Shown in pieces: positions 53,245 through 64,000 of a stretch of 64,000 nt of DNA. The position numbers and the translations under genes were made by a program. Origin of the DNA: Piscinibacter aquaticus (GTDB taxonomy: Bacteria > Pseudomonadota > Gammaproteobacteria > Burkholderiales > Burkholderiaceae_C); assembly GCA_007994965.1 (NCBI GenBank), contig VOPW01000001.1, positions 2,790,001-2,854,000 of the forward strand. The letters run 5' to 3'. The number at the start of each line of letters is the position of its first letter. The stretch's first letter is position 1. The notes beneath the pieces were generated by a model, which made no database searches, was not told where the DNA came from, and saw only the letters and a list, made by a program, of their open reading frames with translations.

Positions 53245-54397
53245 ATGAAGATGCCCCATTCCAACCTCGACATCCGCCACGCTCGCGGCGTCACGCTGGT
53301 CGAACTGATGGTGGGCCCGGCCATCGGGCTGCTGACCGTCCTGGTGATCGCGCAGACCTTGTTCTTCTCCGAGAGCCAGAAGCGCACGACCACCTCCGGC
53401 GCGGACGCGCAGATGAATGGCGCGCTGGCGCTGTACACGCTTCAGCGCGACATCCAGATGGCCGGCTACGGCTTTGCCAGCAGCCCCGAGCTGCTCGGCT
53501 GCCCCATCTCCGCGAAGTACGGTGGCGCCAACATCGCGACCGGCGCGGCGACACCGACCTTCCCGACGGCGCTGGTGCCGCTGATCATCGACGCGACCGA
53601 TCCGGTGCGAAACACGATCCGCGTGCTGAGCAGTTCGAAGGTCACGTACTCCGTGCCCACACGTGTGATTCCTCCCAGCTACGACCCGGCCGCCGCCTCG
53701 AAGCGCTACATCTTCCCGGTGAGCTCGGAGCTTGGCATCGCGGCGGGCGATCTGCTGCTGGCCGCCAAGGACGGCTCGACGAAGTGCGAGGTGTTCCAGG
53801 CCAGCGCCGCCCCGACCGTCGCCCAGCAGATCGACCGCGCCGACGACGGCGGCCGCTGGAACCCGGCCGGCTTCCCGGAAGAAACCTACACCGACGGCAA
53901 TGCCATCGTGAACCTGGGCTCGCTGAACGACCTGACCTACTCGATCAGCGCCAACGGCTCGCTGCAGCAGACGCGGTTCCAGCTCGCCACCGACGGCACT
54001 TTCGCGCCGAGCTACACGGGGGCCCGCGACCTCTATCCCAACATCGTCGCGATGCAGGCCTTCTACGGGAAGGACACCAACGGCGACGGCGTGATCGATT
54101 CATACGACCGGCCACGCCGACCACCAACGCCGGGTGGCAGCAGGTCCTGGCGGTCCGCATCGCGCTGGTGGCGCGCAGCGCTCAGTACGAGAAGGACACG
54201 ATCACGACGGCGAATCCGCAATGGGTGGTCGGCGACCAGCCTGCGCTGACCCCGCCGCCGGAGCCTCCGCGCCCGCCGCGTGCGGCACAGCCACCTGCAT
54301 GACGCTGCGGGTGGACGGTCTGGCCGACTGGGAACACTACCGCTACAAGGTGTTCGACACGGTCGTGCCTCTGCGCAACATGATCTGGAAGTCGTAG
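53245..54397 (+). CDS. pilW: Minor pilin PilW (two frameshifts)
   Basis: The prepilin site is ARGVTLVELMVGPAIGLLTV, with Glu at +5; a proline inside the helix is less usual. The body has LYTLQRDIQMAGYGFASS, the PilW hallmark, and a calcium-loop-like KDTNGDGVIDSYD. The frame breaks near 54115 and 54275, and the corrected end is DTVVPLRNMIWKS, the family's normal C-terminus, with TAG at 54395-54397. The length is about 383 residues. Confidence 0.85.
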
Positions 54398-54404
54398 GGA
54401 GCCG

Positions 54405-55078
54405 ATGGTGGACAGGAAGTCAAACCGACCTTTCCCGGCTTCGCGCCGCCAGCGCGGCGTGTCGCTGCTCTTCGCGATGGCAACGCTCGTGCTGCTGTCG
54501 CTGGCCGCCGTCGCGCTGGTGCGATCGGTCGACAACTCGGCGCTCGTGATCGGAAACCTCGGCTTCAAGCAGAGCGCAACGGCGTCGAGCCACATGGCCA
54601 CCGAGCGCGCACTGGCCCGGCTGAGGGCCAATGCATCGGGCACGACGCTCGACGACGACGGCGCCGCGGGGACCGGCTACTTCGCCACGAGCCAGGACAA
54701 CCTCGACGTCACCGGCCGGTCACGACCTCGACGCGCAAGATGGCGCTGGTCGACTGGAAAGGCGACGGCGCCTGCGCCTACGTCGACAGTGCCGACTTCT
54801 CCGGCGCCTGCATCGCGCCAAAGACCGACACCCTGGCCGACGGTACCGCGGTGAAGTGGATCATCACGCGCATGTGTGCGAATGCCGGGCCGGTGGCCGC
54901 CGGCAACAGCTGCTCGCGGCCGAAGTCGGCGTCGACCACGACGTCGAGCGAACGCGGCGCCCTCAGCTCCGGCGGGCGGATCACGGCATCGGTGGCAACG
55001 CCGTACTACCGCGTCGTCGTGCGGACGGAAGGCCCGCGCAACACCGTCAGCTACACCGAAACCATCGTGCACTTCTAA
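54405..55078 (+). CDS. pilX: Minor pilin PilX (one frameshift)
   Basis: The prepilin-like N-terminus is RQRGVSLLFAMATLVLLSLA, followed by AVALVRSVDNSALVIGNLGF, a PilX hallmark. One frameshift near 54717 separates this from the C-terminal part (MALVDWKGDGACAYVDSADF), which ends TPYYRVVVRTEGPRNTVSY and TETIVHF. The length is about 224 residues. It starts 7 bp after pilW and ends 26 bp before pilY1. Confidence 0.82.
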
Positions 55079-55104
55079 CCTGACCCGCATCAGGAGATCT
55101 CCCC

Positions 55105-58100
55105 ATGAAGACCCCCTTCCTGCGAGCGAACGCGCCGCTGCTTCTGAAGCTGCCGCTGGCGCTGGCCTTGCTGCTCGCCGGGCAGAGTGCGTTGCCCGCA
55201 GCCACCGAGCTGGCGGACGTGCCGCTGTTCACCTCCTCGTCGAACGCCGTCAAGCCGAACATCATGTTCATCCTCGACGACTCGGGGAGTATGGCCAGCG
55301 ACTTCATGCCCGACGACGCCAACTTCGCGAGGACGAAGTACGGCTTCCATGCGGCCCAGTGCAACGGCCTGGCCTACAACCCGGGCGTCACCTACACGCT
55401 GCCGGTCGACGACACCGGCACGCCCAAGGCGGCCGGCAGCACGAGTTTCACCGACCCGAACGTCAACATCACCACCCGGCGGGTGGTGTCGGACACCTCC
55501 GTGACCATCGTGGCCTCCGGTGACGTGACGGTCAACTTTCCGGCCAGCCCGGCACCGCAGAACAACTGGTTCACGGTCGGCAACACGGCCACGATCTTCA
55601 GCTCGACCAACACGACCAACTTCATGGAAGGCACGGTCAAGAGCTGGAATGCCGCGACGAGGCAGTTGACGATCACCGTCAGGAAAGCCCAGGGCACCGG
55701 CTCCGCACTCACCAGTGTCCGTGCTGGCCCGGGCTACATGCCCTTCTATTACACGTACAGCGGCACGAATGCCGCGCTGTCGTACACCTACACCGCAACG
55801 GGGGTGAGCACGACGACGCCCTTCTACCAGGAGTGCAATGCCGATGACGGGACCCTGACGACGTTCACGCGCGTCGACGTCACGGCCAGCTCCAGCGACC
55901 TGCAGAACTACGCCAACTGGCGGGCCTACTACTCGACCCGCATCCTGATGGCGAAGTCGGCACTGAGCCTGTCGTTCAGGAACATCGGTGACCGCTACCG
56001 CGTGGGCTATACCGCGATCAGCTCGCGAACCGCATCGGGAAGCAAGTTCCTCGACATCGACACCTTCGATGCCACGCAGAAGAAAGCCTTCTACGACATC
56101 CTCTTCGGAGCGACGACGGGCAGCACCACGCCGCTGCGCGGCGCGCTGTCCAAGGCCGGCCAGTATTTCGCCAACAAGGCGCCGAGCCAGACCAAGGATC
56201 CGGTGCAGTACGCCTGCCAGAAGAACTTCACGATCCTCTCGACCGACGGCTACTGGAATACCGGCTCCGAGGTGACGGGCAGCTACGGGCCCCTCGACGT
56301 GAACAACAACCGGGTGGGCCAGCAGGACGGCCCGCCGACCGAACGGCCGATGCGCGACAGTGGCGTCGACCGGATCACGTCCGTCTTCAATTACACGACC
56401 ACCCGCACGGTCGACACCCAGGGCGCGACGACCCGGACCGACTACAGCAACGTCACGACGAGCGCAACCACCACCTACAGCGGGCCTCCGGCCGCCACTG
56501 GCCGCTTGAGCACGACCTTCACCGGCTACCTCGGGGGAACAATACGTCGATCACCCTGAGTGGCTGCAGCGGCTCGGGGTCGGGCCGCCAGTGCACGGTC
56601 ACCGTCACGACCAATGCCAACCTGGGCTTGCCCACGGGATCGGCTTCGCTGACCATCGTCGGCGCGACGAATTCGGCCTACAACGGCACACGCACGGTCA
56701 ACGTCACCGGCAGCAGGACCTATACCTTCACGATGAGGCCAGCTCCGAACAACAACGCCAGCGCCGCCGGGTATACGCTCGCCGCGTCGAGCGGCGCCCT
56801 CAGCTGCCCGGCTGGCTCCGGCGTGCTGACGCGGAGCACAAACCAGGTCGACACCTTCCCGGCAACCGTCTCCACGACGGTGAATGCCACCCAGACCCGC
56901 ACGGTGTCCTACACGCTGTCGCGCACGGTCACGACCACCCCGTTCACGCAGACGGTGGTGGAGACCAACGGCGCGATCACCAGCGACACCACCGTGGCTG
57001 GCACGCCGACCGTCACCGGACCCACGGCCATTCCTGCACCGGCCAACAGCGTGACGACGACGCCCTACACGACGACCTCGAGCGCGTCCGGCACGGCGCA
57101 GACCGTCACCACGACGGGCAGCACGCAGGCCTGCTACAGCTCGTTCCAGGCCAATACGACCAATGTCGCGGTGGCGGTCGTGGCGCCGACGCCGGCGACG
57201 GTCGGCCCGACCACGTCGGGCGGATCGATCCCTTCCACCACCACCGGCCCGGTGAACACCACCGCTGCCGACAACACGGTGACGAGCACGCGGGCGCTGG
57301 ACACCTCGGTGAGCCCGAACCCGAGCACGACGCAGATCAACGGCAGCTCGAACTCGCTGTCGGACGTCGCGATGTACTACTACAACACCGACCTGCGCTC
57401 GACCAGCCTGAGCAACTGCACCGGTGCACTGGGCAGCGGCAGCAACGTCTGCCAGACGACCACGGTCGACGGCACGGCCGCCAACGTCAGGCAGAACATG
57501 GTGACCTTCACGCTGGGCTTCGGCGTGGACGGCACCCTGAAGTACGACCCCAACTACCTGAAGCAGACCTCGGGTGACTACTTCGACCTCAAGCAGGGGA
57601 CGAAGAACTGGCCCATCCCGACCGAGTCGACCAACGGCGGTGACCCGACCAACATCGACGACCTGTGGCACGCCGCCGTGAATGGCCGCGGCCAGTACTT
57701 CAGCGCGAAGAACCCGCAGGCCGTGGTGACAAGCCTGGACCAGGCGCTGCTGTCGATCACGGAGAAGAATGGTTCCGCGTCGGCTGCGGCGACCAGCACG
57801 CTGCAACCGGTGGAAGGCGACAACGACGTCTTCGTCGCGCAGTTCACGTCGGGCAAGTGGATCGGCGACGTCAAGCGCTACGCGATCAATCCGTCCGACG
57901 GCACGATCATCACCAGCGGCGGCTGGTCTGCTGCCGCCGTGCTCGACGCACGGATCGCGGCCGGTACCACCCCGCGCAAGATCTTCTACTTCAAGAAGGG
58001 CTCGGGCAACACCGGCTCGCTGCGCGACTTCACGTACTCGAATCTCACGACCGACTCGCTGAACTCGCACTTCGACAACTTCTGCAGCAAGGCCGGCGCC

Positions 58101-59654
58101 GGCGGTGCCGCATCGCCGACGCAGTGCGGCACGCTGAACCCTGCCGACCTGTCCACCGCCAACAGTGGCAGCAACCTGGTCAGCTACCTGAGCGGAACGG
58201 CGTTCTCCGTCTACCGCACGCGAGACTCCGCGCTGGGCGACCTGATCAATTCCTCGCCCGTCTACGTGGGCGCGCCGAAGTTCAAGTACACGGAGAACAG
58301 CTACGGCACCTTCGCCAGCAACAACGCCAACCGGCAGGGCGTGGTCTACGTGGGCGGCAACGACGGCATGCTGCACGCCTTCAAGCGTGAGACCGGCGAG
58401 GAGCTCTGGGCCTACATCCCGTCCGAGGCGATTCCTAAGCTCTACAAGCTCGCCGACACGGACTATCCGTACAGCCACTCCTTCTTCGTCGATGGCTCGC
58501 CGCAGATGGGCGATGTGTGGGATGGCACGAATTGGCGCACCATCCTGGTGGGTGGCCTGAACAAGGGCGGTCGCTCGGTGTACGCGCTCGACATCACCGA
58601 CCCGGCCAATCCGGTCGCGCTGTGGGAGTTCAGCGACAACAACCTCGGCTTCACCTTCGGCAACCCGATCATCACCAAGCGCAAGGACGGCACCTGGATC
58701 GTCGCCTTCGCCTCGGGCTACAACAACATCAGCCCCGGGGACGGCAACGGCCATCTGTTCGCCGTCGACGCGATCACCGGGCAGAAGCTGGCGATGATCA
58801 GCACCTACACCAGCGGCACCACCGCGGCCGGCACCACCACGACTCCCAGCGGCCTGGCCAAGCTGAATGCCTACGTCGCCTCGGAAATCGACAACACCGC
58901 CAAGGTGTTCTACGGCGGCGACCTGCTGGGCAACCTGTGGCGCTTCGACCTGGACAGCAACGTCCAGCCGTACGGCAGCGCGCATCGGATGGCCGAGTTC
59001 GTCGAGGGTGGCAAGGCCCAGCCGGTGACGGTGCGGCCCGAACTCGCCGACTTGAACTACCTGGGCTCGACCTACACGGTGGTCTTCGTCGGCACGGGCC
59101 GCTATCTCGGCACGGGTGACCTCAACAACCTCGAGCAGCAATCGGTCTATGCGCTCAAGGAGACCTTCTCCAGCACGGGCCTGGGCGATGTCAGGGCCTC
59201 GAACACGCTGGTGACGCAGACGATCAGCACCGCCGCCAGCGGCGCACTGCGGACGGCCTCGACGAACGCGGTGAACTGGAGCACGAAGAACGGCTGGCTG
59301 GTCGATTTGCCGAGCTCCGGTGAACGAGTGAACGTCAACATGATCCTGGCCTTGAATGTTCTGTCGGTCGCCACCAACGTGCCGACGACCGATGTCTGCG
59401 ACGCCGGGGGCCGTTCGTGGCTTTACAAGTTCGACATGGGAACCGGCTCTGCGGTCTCGAACGCGCCCAACGGTGCCGTCGCCATTTCGCTGGGCAACGT
59501 GCTGGTCGCAGGCCAGACGGTGGTTCAGCTCAGTGACGGCTCGACGGTGACGATCTCGACGCTGAGCGACACCTCGCTGCGGACCGACAACCAGCCGCCG
59601 CCTCCGCCCACGGCCACGCTGCGCCGAACCTCCTGGCGCGAGCTGGTGAACTGA
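55105..59654 (+). CDS. pilY1: Pilus tip adhesin PilY1 with long Thr/Ser-rich insertion (one frameshift)
   Basis: The protein has about 1516 residues. A signal peptide (LLLKLPLALALLLAGQSALP) precedes a von Willebrand A domain with MIDAS FILDDSGSM at residues 56-63 and FTILSTDGYWN near 380. The PilY1 motif LSDVAMYYYNTDL comes only near 751. The C-terminal beta-propeller has YVGGNDGMLHAFKRETGEEL, VDGSPQMGDVW and KVFYGGDLLGNLWRFDLDS. The one frameshift lies near 56540. The roughly 365 residues between the two VWA motifs are rich in Thr and Ser. PilY1 caps the pilus and acts in adhesion and mechanosensing. Confidence 0.9.
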
Positions 59655-59660
59655 CCCGGA

Positions 59661-59686
59661 ACCGAGCCCCCGATGAGGGGCTCGGT
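59661..59686 (+). terminator. Hairpin after pilY1
   Basis: ACCGAGCCCC (59661-59670) and GGGGCTCGGT (59677-59686) are a perfect 10-bp stem with a 6-nt loop, starting 6 bp after the pilY1 stop. Only a short T-containing tail follows, so strength is uncertain. An ATG at 59673 lies in the loop, which is why I place the next gene's start at 59697. Confidence 0.65.
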
Positions 59687-59696
59687 CGTTGATCCC

Positions 59697-60383
59697 ATGC
59701 AGATCGCACGTGGCTTGCTCGCGAGTGCGGTGCCGGTGATGGCGCTGCACGCGGTGGCTCTCGGCGTGGTTTCGGATACAAGGGAGGGCGCGGGCGGAAC
59801 CCCGCCGGCCGTCCCCTGATCGTGCGCATCGAAGCAGTGCAAGCGGCGGTCGCACCAACCATGACCGAAGTGGCTGAGCCTCTGCAGCCGGTCCCGGCCG
59901 AAAATACGAAGAAGGCCGCCTGGATCGTCGCTGCGGAGCCGCCTGCGCCATCGACTCGGACCCTCTCCCCGCCGATCCAGCGGACCCGGCGGCAGCGATC
60001 GATAGCGCGACCGTCGCGGCGGCCGAGCGGCGCCCGGCCGGCGACGAGGCTGCCGCGCCGCTCGATTTCCTCCCGCGGGACAAGCTCAGCGTTCCGCCGC
60101 GCCCGATCGGCTTCGTCGACGTGCCCTTTCCCGCAGAGGTCACCGAGCAGATCGATCTCGCGGTTCAGCTGACGCTGTTCATCGATGAGCAGGGCGTCGT
60201 GCAGCGTGTTCGTCTCGATGGGCCCGATGTCGGCCCGGTGCTGCAGGAAGCAGCGCGGAGCAGCTTCATGAACGCCCGCTTCTCGCCGGGGAGTTGAACG
60301 GGCGCGCGGTACGCTCGCAGATGCGCGTCGAGGTCACCTTCCGGAGCGAAGCGCCTCGCGCGGACACTGAACCGCCACGGTGA
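59697..60383 (+). CDS. TonB C-terminal-domain-like protein (about three frameshifts)
   Basis: The reconstructed protein starts MQIARGLLASAVPVMALHAV, a hydrophobic helix, then has a Pro/Ala-rich linker (PAENTKKAAWIVAAEPPA and onward). It ends in a TonB-C-like domain: AEVTEQIDLAVQLTLFIDEQ, GVVQRVRL, FMNARFSPGELNGRAVRSQM and RVEVTFRS. The frame breaks near 59775, 59945 and 60295. No ExbBD is nearby. Its place directly after the pilus operon and terminator suggests a separate unit. The function is unproven. Confidence 0.55.
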
Positions 60384-60402
60384 GGTCAGCGCGGAGTCGC
60401 CC

Positions 60403-61574
60403 TCAGGCGTCCTGCGCGCGCATGGGCCACTCGATGCGTCTGCCGGTCATCCGCCGATGCTCCCGCAGGGCGAACCGATCCGTCATCCCTGCCACATAGT
60501 CCGCGACGAAGCGCGCGTTGTCGCGTCTCTCGGGGCGCTCGCCGTGTATCTGGCTCGGGTCCTCGAGATAGCGGCAGAACAGGTCGGCCAGGACTTCCTT
60601 GGCCAGGCTGGTGGTGGCGGTGACCTGCGGGTGTCGGTAGAGGTTGAGCTTCAGGAAGTGCTTGATGCAATCGACTTCCGTTCGCATCGCGTCGCTGAAG
60701 GCCACCAAGGGCGGCAGCTTGCGCACCGCGTCCGCGCTGTCCGGGCCGTGCAGCGCGATCGCCTTGCGCGTCGTGTCGATCACGTCGTAGACCTGTTCGG
60801 AAAGCATTCGCCGCAGCGTCTCAAACAGCAGGCGTCGGCCGCGCAGCGATACGTGCTCCCGGCACGCTTCCTCGCGAATGCGCCGCACCAGTGGCAGTTC
60901 ATCGAGCTGCTCGATGGACAGCAGGCCCGATCGCACCCCGTCGTCGATGTCGTGTGCGTTGTAGGCAATCTCGTCCGCCAGATTGCACAGCTGCGCTTCG
61001 AGGCTTGGCTCGGTGCCGTCGAGGAACCTCGCCCCGATGCCGCTCGGATCGTGGGTTTGCAGCCACCGGGCATGACGGCGGCTGCAGTGCTTCAGGATCC
61101 CTTCGCGGGTCTCGAACGTGAGATTGAGACCGTCGTAGGCCGGGTAGCGTTCCTCGAGCCGGTCGACGACTCGCAGGCTCTGGAAGTTGTGCTCGAAGCC
61201 ACCACCGTCGGGCCTGACCGACCGGATGCTCTCGTGCAGCGCGTCCTGCCCGGCATGGCCGAACGGCGTGTGACCGAGGTCGTGCGCCAGCGCGATCGCT
61301 TCGATCAGGTCTTCGTTGAGGGCCAGCGCACGGCCGATCGATCGCCCGAGCTGCGCCACTTCGAGCGAATGCGTCAGGCGCGTGCGGAAGAGGTCTCCTC
61401 ATGATTGAGGAAGACCTGGGTCTTGTAGACGAGGCGACGGAAAGCCGTCGAATGGACGATCCGGTCGCGGTCGCGCTGGAAGTCGTCCCGCGTCGGAGCC
61501 GCCGGTTCGGCACAACGACGCCCTCGGGTCGCGCGCGGGTCGCTGGCGTAGGCAGCCAGCCGCAGGATGCTCAT
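60403..61574 (-). CDS. dgt: dGTPase-like HD-domain triphosphohydrolase (one frameshift)
   Basis: This HD-domain enzyme hydrolyses dNTPs, typically dGTP to deoxyguanosine and triphosphate. The N-terminus has [20 protein letters not shown] and VFLNHEE; metal ligands lie in [10 protein letters not shown] and [16 protein letters not shown], then [15 protein letters not shown]. One frameshift lies near 61385. The length is about 390 residues. The start overlaps the aroB stop (ATGA), so the two are coupled. Confidence 0.88.
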
Positions 61575-62669
61575 TCGCTGCAGTTCTGCAGCACGTCGCG
61601 GACCAGACCCTCGTCGGCCTCGTGCACGAGAGCTGGCCCGGCTTGTCGATCACGACGAAGCGGATCCGGCCCGCCTCCGACTTCTTGTCGTGCCGCATGA
61701 AGCCGATCAGGCGATCCGGGTCGAGCGAGGGCGCGCGTACCGGCAATCCGGCGCGCCGGACCAGCGCTTCGATTCGGCGGCGGTAGCTGACATCGATGAG
61801 ACCGAGCCGGTGCGAAAGTTCGGCCGCCATGACCATGCCGCAACCGACGGCCTCGCCGTGCAGCCGTGTCCCGAAGCCCAGCTCTCCCTCCAGCGCATGG
61901 CCGAAGGTGTGGCCGAAATTCAGTATGGCTCGTCGGCCGCCCTCGCGTTCGTCGTCGCCGACCACTTCGGCCTTGATCTCGCACGAGCGTCGCACGGCAT
62001 GCTCCAGCGCAGCGGGCTGCAGGTGGACCGGTCATCGAGGTGTTCTTCGAGCCAGCAGAAGAATGCGTCGTCGGCGATCGGGCCGTACTTGATGACCTCG
62101 GCGAGGCCGGCCGCGATCTCGCGGGGAGGAAGCGTCGTCAGGCTGCCCAGGTCAGCCACGACCCGCCGAGGCTGGTAGAACGCACCGATCATGTTCTTGC
62201 CGTGCGGATGGTTGATCGCGGTCTTTCCGCCGACGGAAGAATCGACTTGAGCCAGCAAGGTCGTCGGCACCTGAACGAACGGCACGCCGCGCATGAAGCA
62301 GGCGGCGGCAAAGCCGGTCAGATCGCCGATGACGCCACCACCGAGCGCAAACAGGACCGTCTTGCGATCGAAGTTTCCCTCCAACAGGACATCGAACACC
62401 CTGTTGAGGGTCGTCCAGTCCTTGTGGATCTCGCCATCGGGCAGGACCAGGACCTCGACGCTGGGGTAATGCGGGGACAGCGACGCTTTCAGCCGGGCGG
62501 CATACAGCGGAGCGATGGTTTCGTTCGTGACGATCAGGGCAGCGGCGGCCCGGGGCAGTTCTGCAAACGTCCGTGCGTCGTCGATGAGGCCGGTTCCGAT
62601 CAGGATGTCGTAGCTGCGTTCGGCCAACCCAACGGTGACCCTGGAGCGTTGCGATGGCGAGGTGGACAT
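61571..62669 (-). CDS. aroB: 3-dehydroquinate synthase AroB (two frameshifts)
   Basis: This enzyme converts DAHP to 3-dehydroquinate, the second shikimate step. It has [40 protein letters not shown] with the conserved lysine, [11 protein letters not shown] and the metal-binding [13 protein letters not shown]. Frameshifts lie near 62030 and 61635. The length is about 365 residues. It follows aroK by 31 bp and overlaps dgt. Confidence 0.92.
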
Positions 62670-62700
62670 GACCGAGAGTTTAGTTCCTCGGCCCTGCGGG

Positions 62701-63270
62701 TCATCGCTGCTGAAGGTGCGGCCCCACCGGCGAAGGTACGCGTCCTGGGTCGACCAGTCCAGCGAGCTCGAGCTGCATCAGGATCATGTGAACCAGGCCG
62801 ATGACGCTGGGTCGCCCCGTTTCGATCACGAAGTGCGCCGTTTCCCGATAGAGAGGATCACGCTGCTGGTACAGCTCACGCAGTTTACGCAGCGGATCGG
62901 CCACCTGGAGCAGCGGCCGATGGGTGTCATGGCGAAGCCGACGGAACAGTTCCTCCGGCGACGTCTTCAGATAGATCACGGTCGTCCGCTCCTTCAGGAG
63001 TCGCCGGTTCGACTCGCGAACGACGACGCCCCCGCCCGTGGCCAGCACATGCGGACCTCGAGCGACCAGCTCGGAAATGACTTCCTGCTCGATGTCGCGG
63101 AATCGGGCTTCCCCTTCCCGTTCGAAGAACTCCTTGATCGAGCAACCGATCCGGTTTTCGATCTCAGCGTCGGAGTCGACGAACGCGACCTGCAGCGCTC
63201 GCGCGAGGTGGCGCCCGACCGTTGACTTGCCCGCGCCCGGCATGGCGATCAACGTGACGGACTTCAGCAT
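62701..63270 (-). CDS. aroK: Shikimate kinase
   Basis: This intact 189-residue kinase phosphorylates shikimate with ATP. It has Walker [18 protein letters not shown] (residues 7-23), the DSD motif [28 protein letters not shown] and [12 protein letters not shown], and the lid arginines DTHRPLLQV. The Pro in MPGAGKS replaces the more common Gly but occurs in homologues. It lies 87 bp downstream of pilQ and 31 bp upstream of aroB, the standard betaproteobacterial order. Confidence 0.92.
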   Translation of the reverse strand: MLKSVTLIAMPGAGKSTVGRHLARALQVAFVDSDAEIENRIGCSIKEFFEREGEARFRDIEQEVISELVARGPHVLATGGGVVVRESNRRLLKERTTVIYLKTSPEELFRRLRHDTHRPLLQVADPLRKLRELYQQRDPLYRETAHFVIETGRPSVIGLVHMILMQLELAGLVDPGRVPSPVGPHLQQR

Positions 63271-63357
63271 GGTCTCGACAAAGGAATCAGCCGGAACGCG
63301 CAGGCGCGCGTTCCGGCTGAGTGAGGTTCAGACGGACGCCATGACGGCGTCCTGCCT

Positions 63358-64000
63358 TCACAGACCAGCGGTCGTGGAGCGGTCGGTCACGACCTTCGGC
63401 GTCAGGAAGATCAGCAACTCCGTGCGTTGCGATGACTTCGTGGTGGTCTTGAACAGATTGCCAATCACCGGCACGTCGCCGAGGAAGGGCACCTTGGTCA
63501 CATCGGTGCGTTCGTTCTGCTCGAAGATGCCGCCGATGACCACCGTGCCGCCGTTCTCCACCAGCACCTGCGTCTTCACGTGCTTGGTGTCGATGGCGAA
63601 GCCGGCAGCCGTGGCACGGCCAACGCTGTCCTTGTTGACATCCACATCAAGTACCACCGCCCCTTCAGGCGTGATCTGCGGCAAGACCTCGAGCTTGAGG
63701 TTGGCCTTGCGGAACTGGAGCGCCGTGGCGCCGCTGGATGTCGCGGTCTGGTACGGCAGTTCGGTACCCTGTTCGATCAGCGCCTTCTGCTGATCGGCCG
63801 TCACGACGCGCGGGCTCGACACCACCTTGCCCTTGCCCTCGGCTTCGAGCGCTGACACTTCCAGGTTGAGGAAGCGACTGGCAGAAGCGCCGAACAGGGT
63901 CACCGCGAACGTTGCGGCTCCGTAGCCGCCCTGGCCCACCGCGGGCAGATTGACGAACTGCGTGTCGTTGAAGCTCCCGGAGGTCTGCCCAGTTTGAGCA
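63358..64000 (-). CDS. pilQ: Type IV pilus secretin PilQ, C-terminal part
   Basis: The gene runs off the window's right edge. The visible 213 residues are the secretin domain of the outer-membrane pore for type IV pili: LNLEVSALEAEGKGKVVSSP, RVVTADQQKALIEQGTELPY, LKLEVLPQITPEGAVVLDV, VENGGTVVIGGIFEQNERTD and the hallmark VPFLGDVPVIGNLFKTTTKS, ending ELLIFLTPKVV. No frameshift is seen in this part. The upstream pilMNOP genes would lie to the right. Confidence 0.93.
   Translation of the reverse strand, partial: AQTGQTSGSFNDTQFVNLPAVGQGGYGAATFAVTLFGASASRFLNLEVSALEAEGKGKVVSSPRVVTADQQKALIEQGTELPYQTATSSGATALQFRKANLKLEVLPQITPEGAVVLDVDVNKDSVGRATAAGFAIDTKHVKTQVLVENGGTVVIGGIFEQNERTDVTKVPFLGDVPVIGNLFKTTTKSSQRTELLIFLTPKVVTDRSTTAGL

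Noticed and set aside
56526..60143. 1205-codon open frame on the minus strand opposite pilY1
   Set aside because: It is a high-GC shadow: the plus strand has signal peptide, VWA and PilY1 motifs, while this frame is His/Arg/Gly-rich without domains.

Overview
The window is a high-GC, densely packed piece of chromosome from a betaproteobacterium, most likely a Burkholderiales bacterium of the Methylibium/Rubrivivax/Leptothrix kind. Three things point there: the hrcA-nadK-recN and pilQ-aroK-aroB-dgt gene orders, the gltB-gltD locus, and a serine-cycle gene block in the same order as in Methylobacterium (mtdA-fchA-mtkA-mtkB-ppc-mcl). That block suggests a methylotroph or facultative methylotroph. 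No phage, plasmid, integron or CRISPR content is visible.

Layout. 1-7.8 kb: serine-cycle operon with a convergent CbbR/QscR-like LysR regulator. 7.9-24 kb: mixed metabolic and unknown genes (malQ, class II DAHP synthase, corrinoid-binding-like protein, S9 peptidase, TPR lipoprotein, DUF3016, DUF2726, CSD-DUF1294, small flagellar-rod-like protein, chalcone-isomerase-like protein, DUF808, a membrane-anchored TIR protein, an ABC exporter, a flavin reductase). 24-32.2 kb: a seven-gene operon read right to left, TetR regulator then the full beta-oxidation set, with a palindromic operator next to the tetR start. 32.3-35.8 kb: HNH nuclease, SlyB-like lipoprotein, DUF3079, then ccoG and nsrR divergent around a 23-bp inverted repeat, then a tRNA with a CAU anticodon. 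35.8-41 kb: hrcA, then nadK-recN-rapZ-LonN. 41-50.7 kb: mutY, a dynamin-like GTPase, gltD and gltB, with REP-like repeats between some of them. 50.7-51.5 kb: a RAYT-like transposase that has lost its catalytic residues. 51.7-60.4 kb: minor pilin operon pilE-fimT-pilV-pilW-pilX-pilY1 and a TonB-C protein. 60.4-64 kb: dgt, aroB, aroK and the C-terminus of pilQ.

Sequence quality matters for every reader of this annotation. About two thirds of the genes, including universal housekeeping genes, carry one to four single-base (rarely 2- or 4-base) indels that split the reading frame. The encoded protein continues in another frame each time, and most sites lie in GC-rich short homopolymers. I read this as residual sequencing error, not decay, so I annotate these as full-length CDSs with named frameshift sites and not as pseudogenes. 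Coordinates of such genes span the whole reconstructed gene.

How the genes work together: the serine-cycle operon assimilates C1 units from methylene-tetrahydrofolate (MtdA, FchA) and carries out PEP carboxylation, malate activation and malyl-CoA cleavage (Ppc, MtkAB, Mcl). The TetR operon degrades acyl-CoAs to acetyl-CoA. GltBD assimilates ammonium. NsrR and CcoG link nitric-oxide sensing to cbb3 oxidase assembly. The two pilus regions together supply the secretin and the minor pilins/tip adhesin of a type IV pilus.
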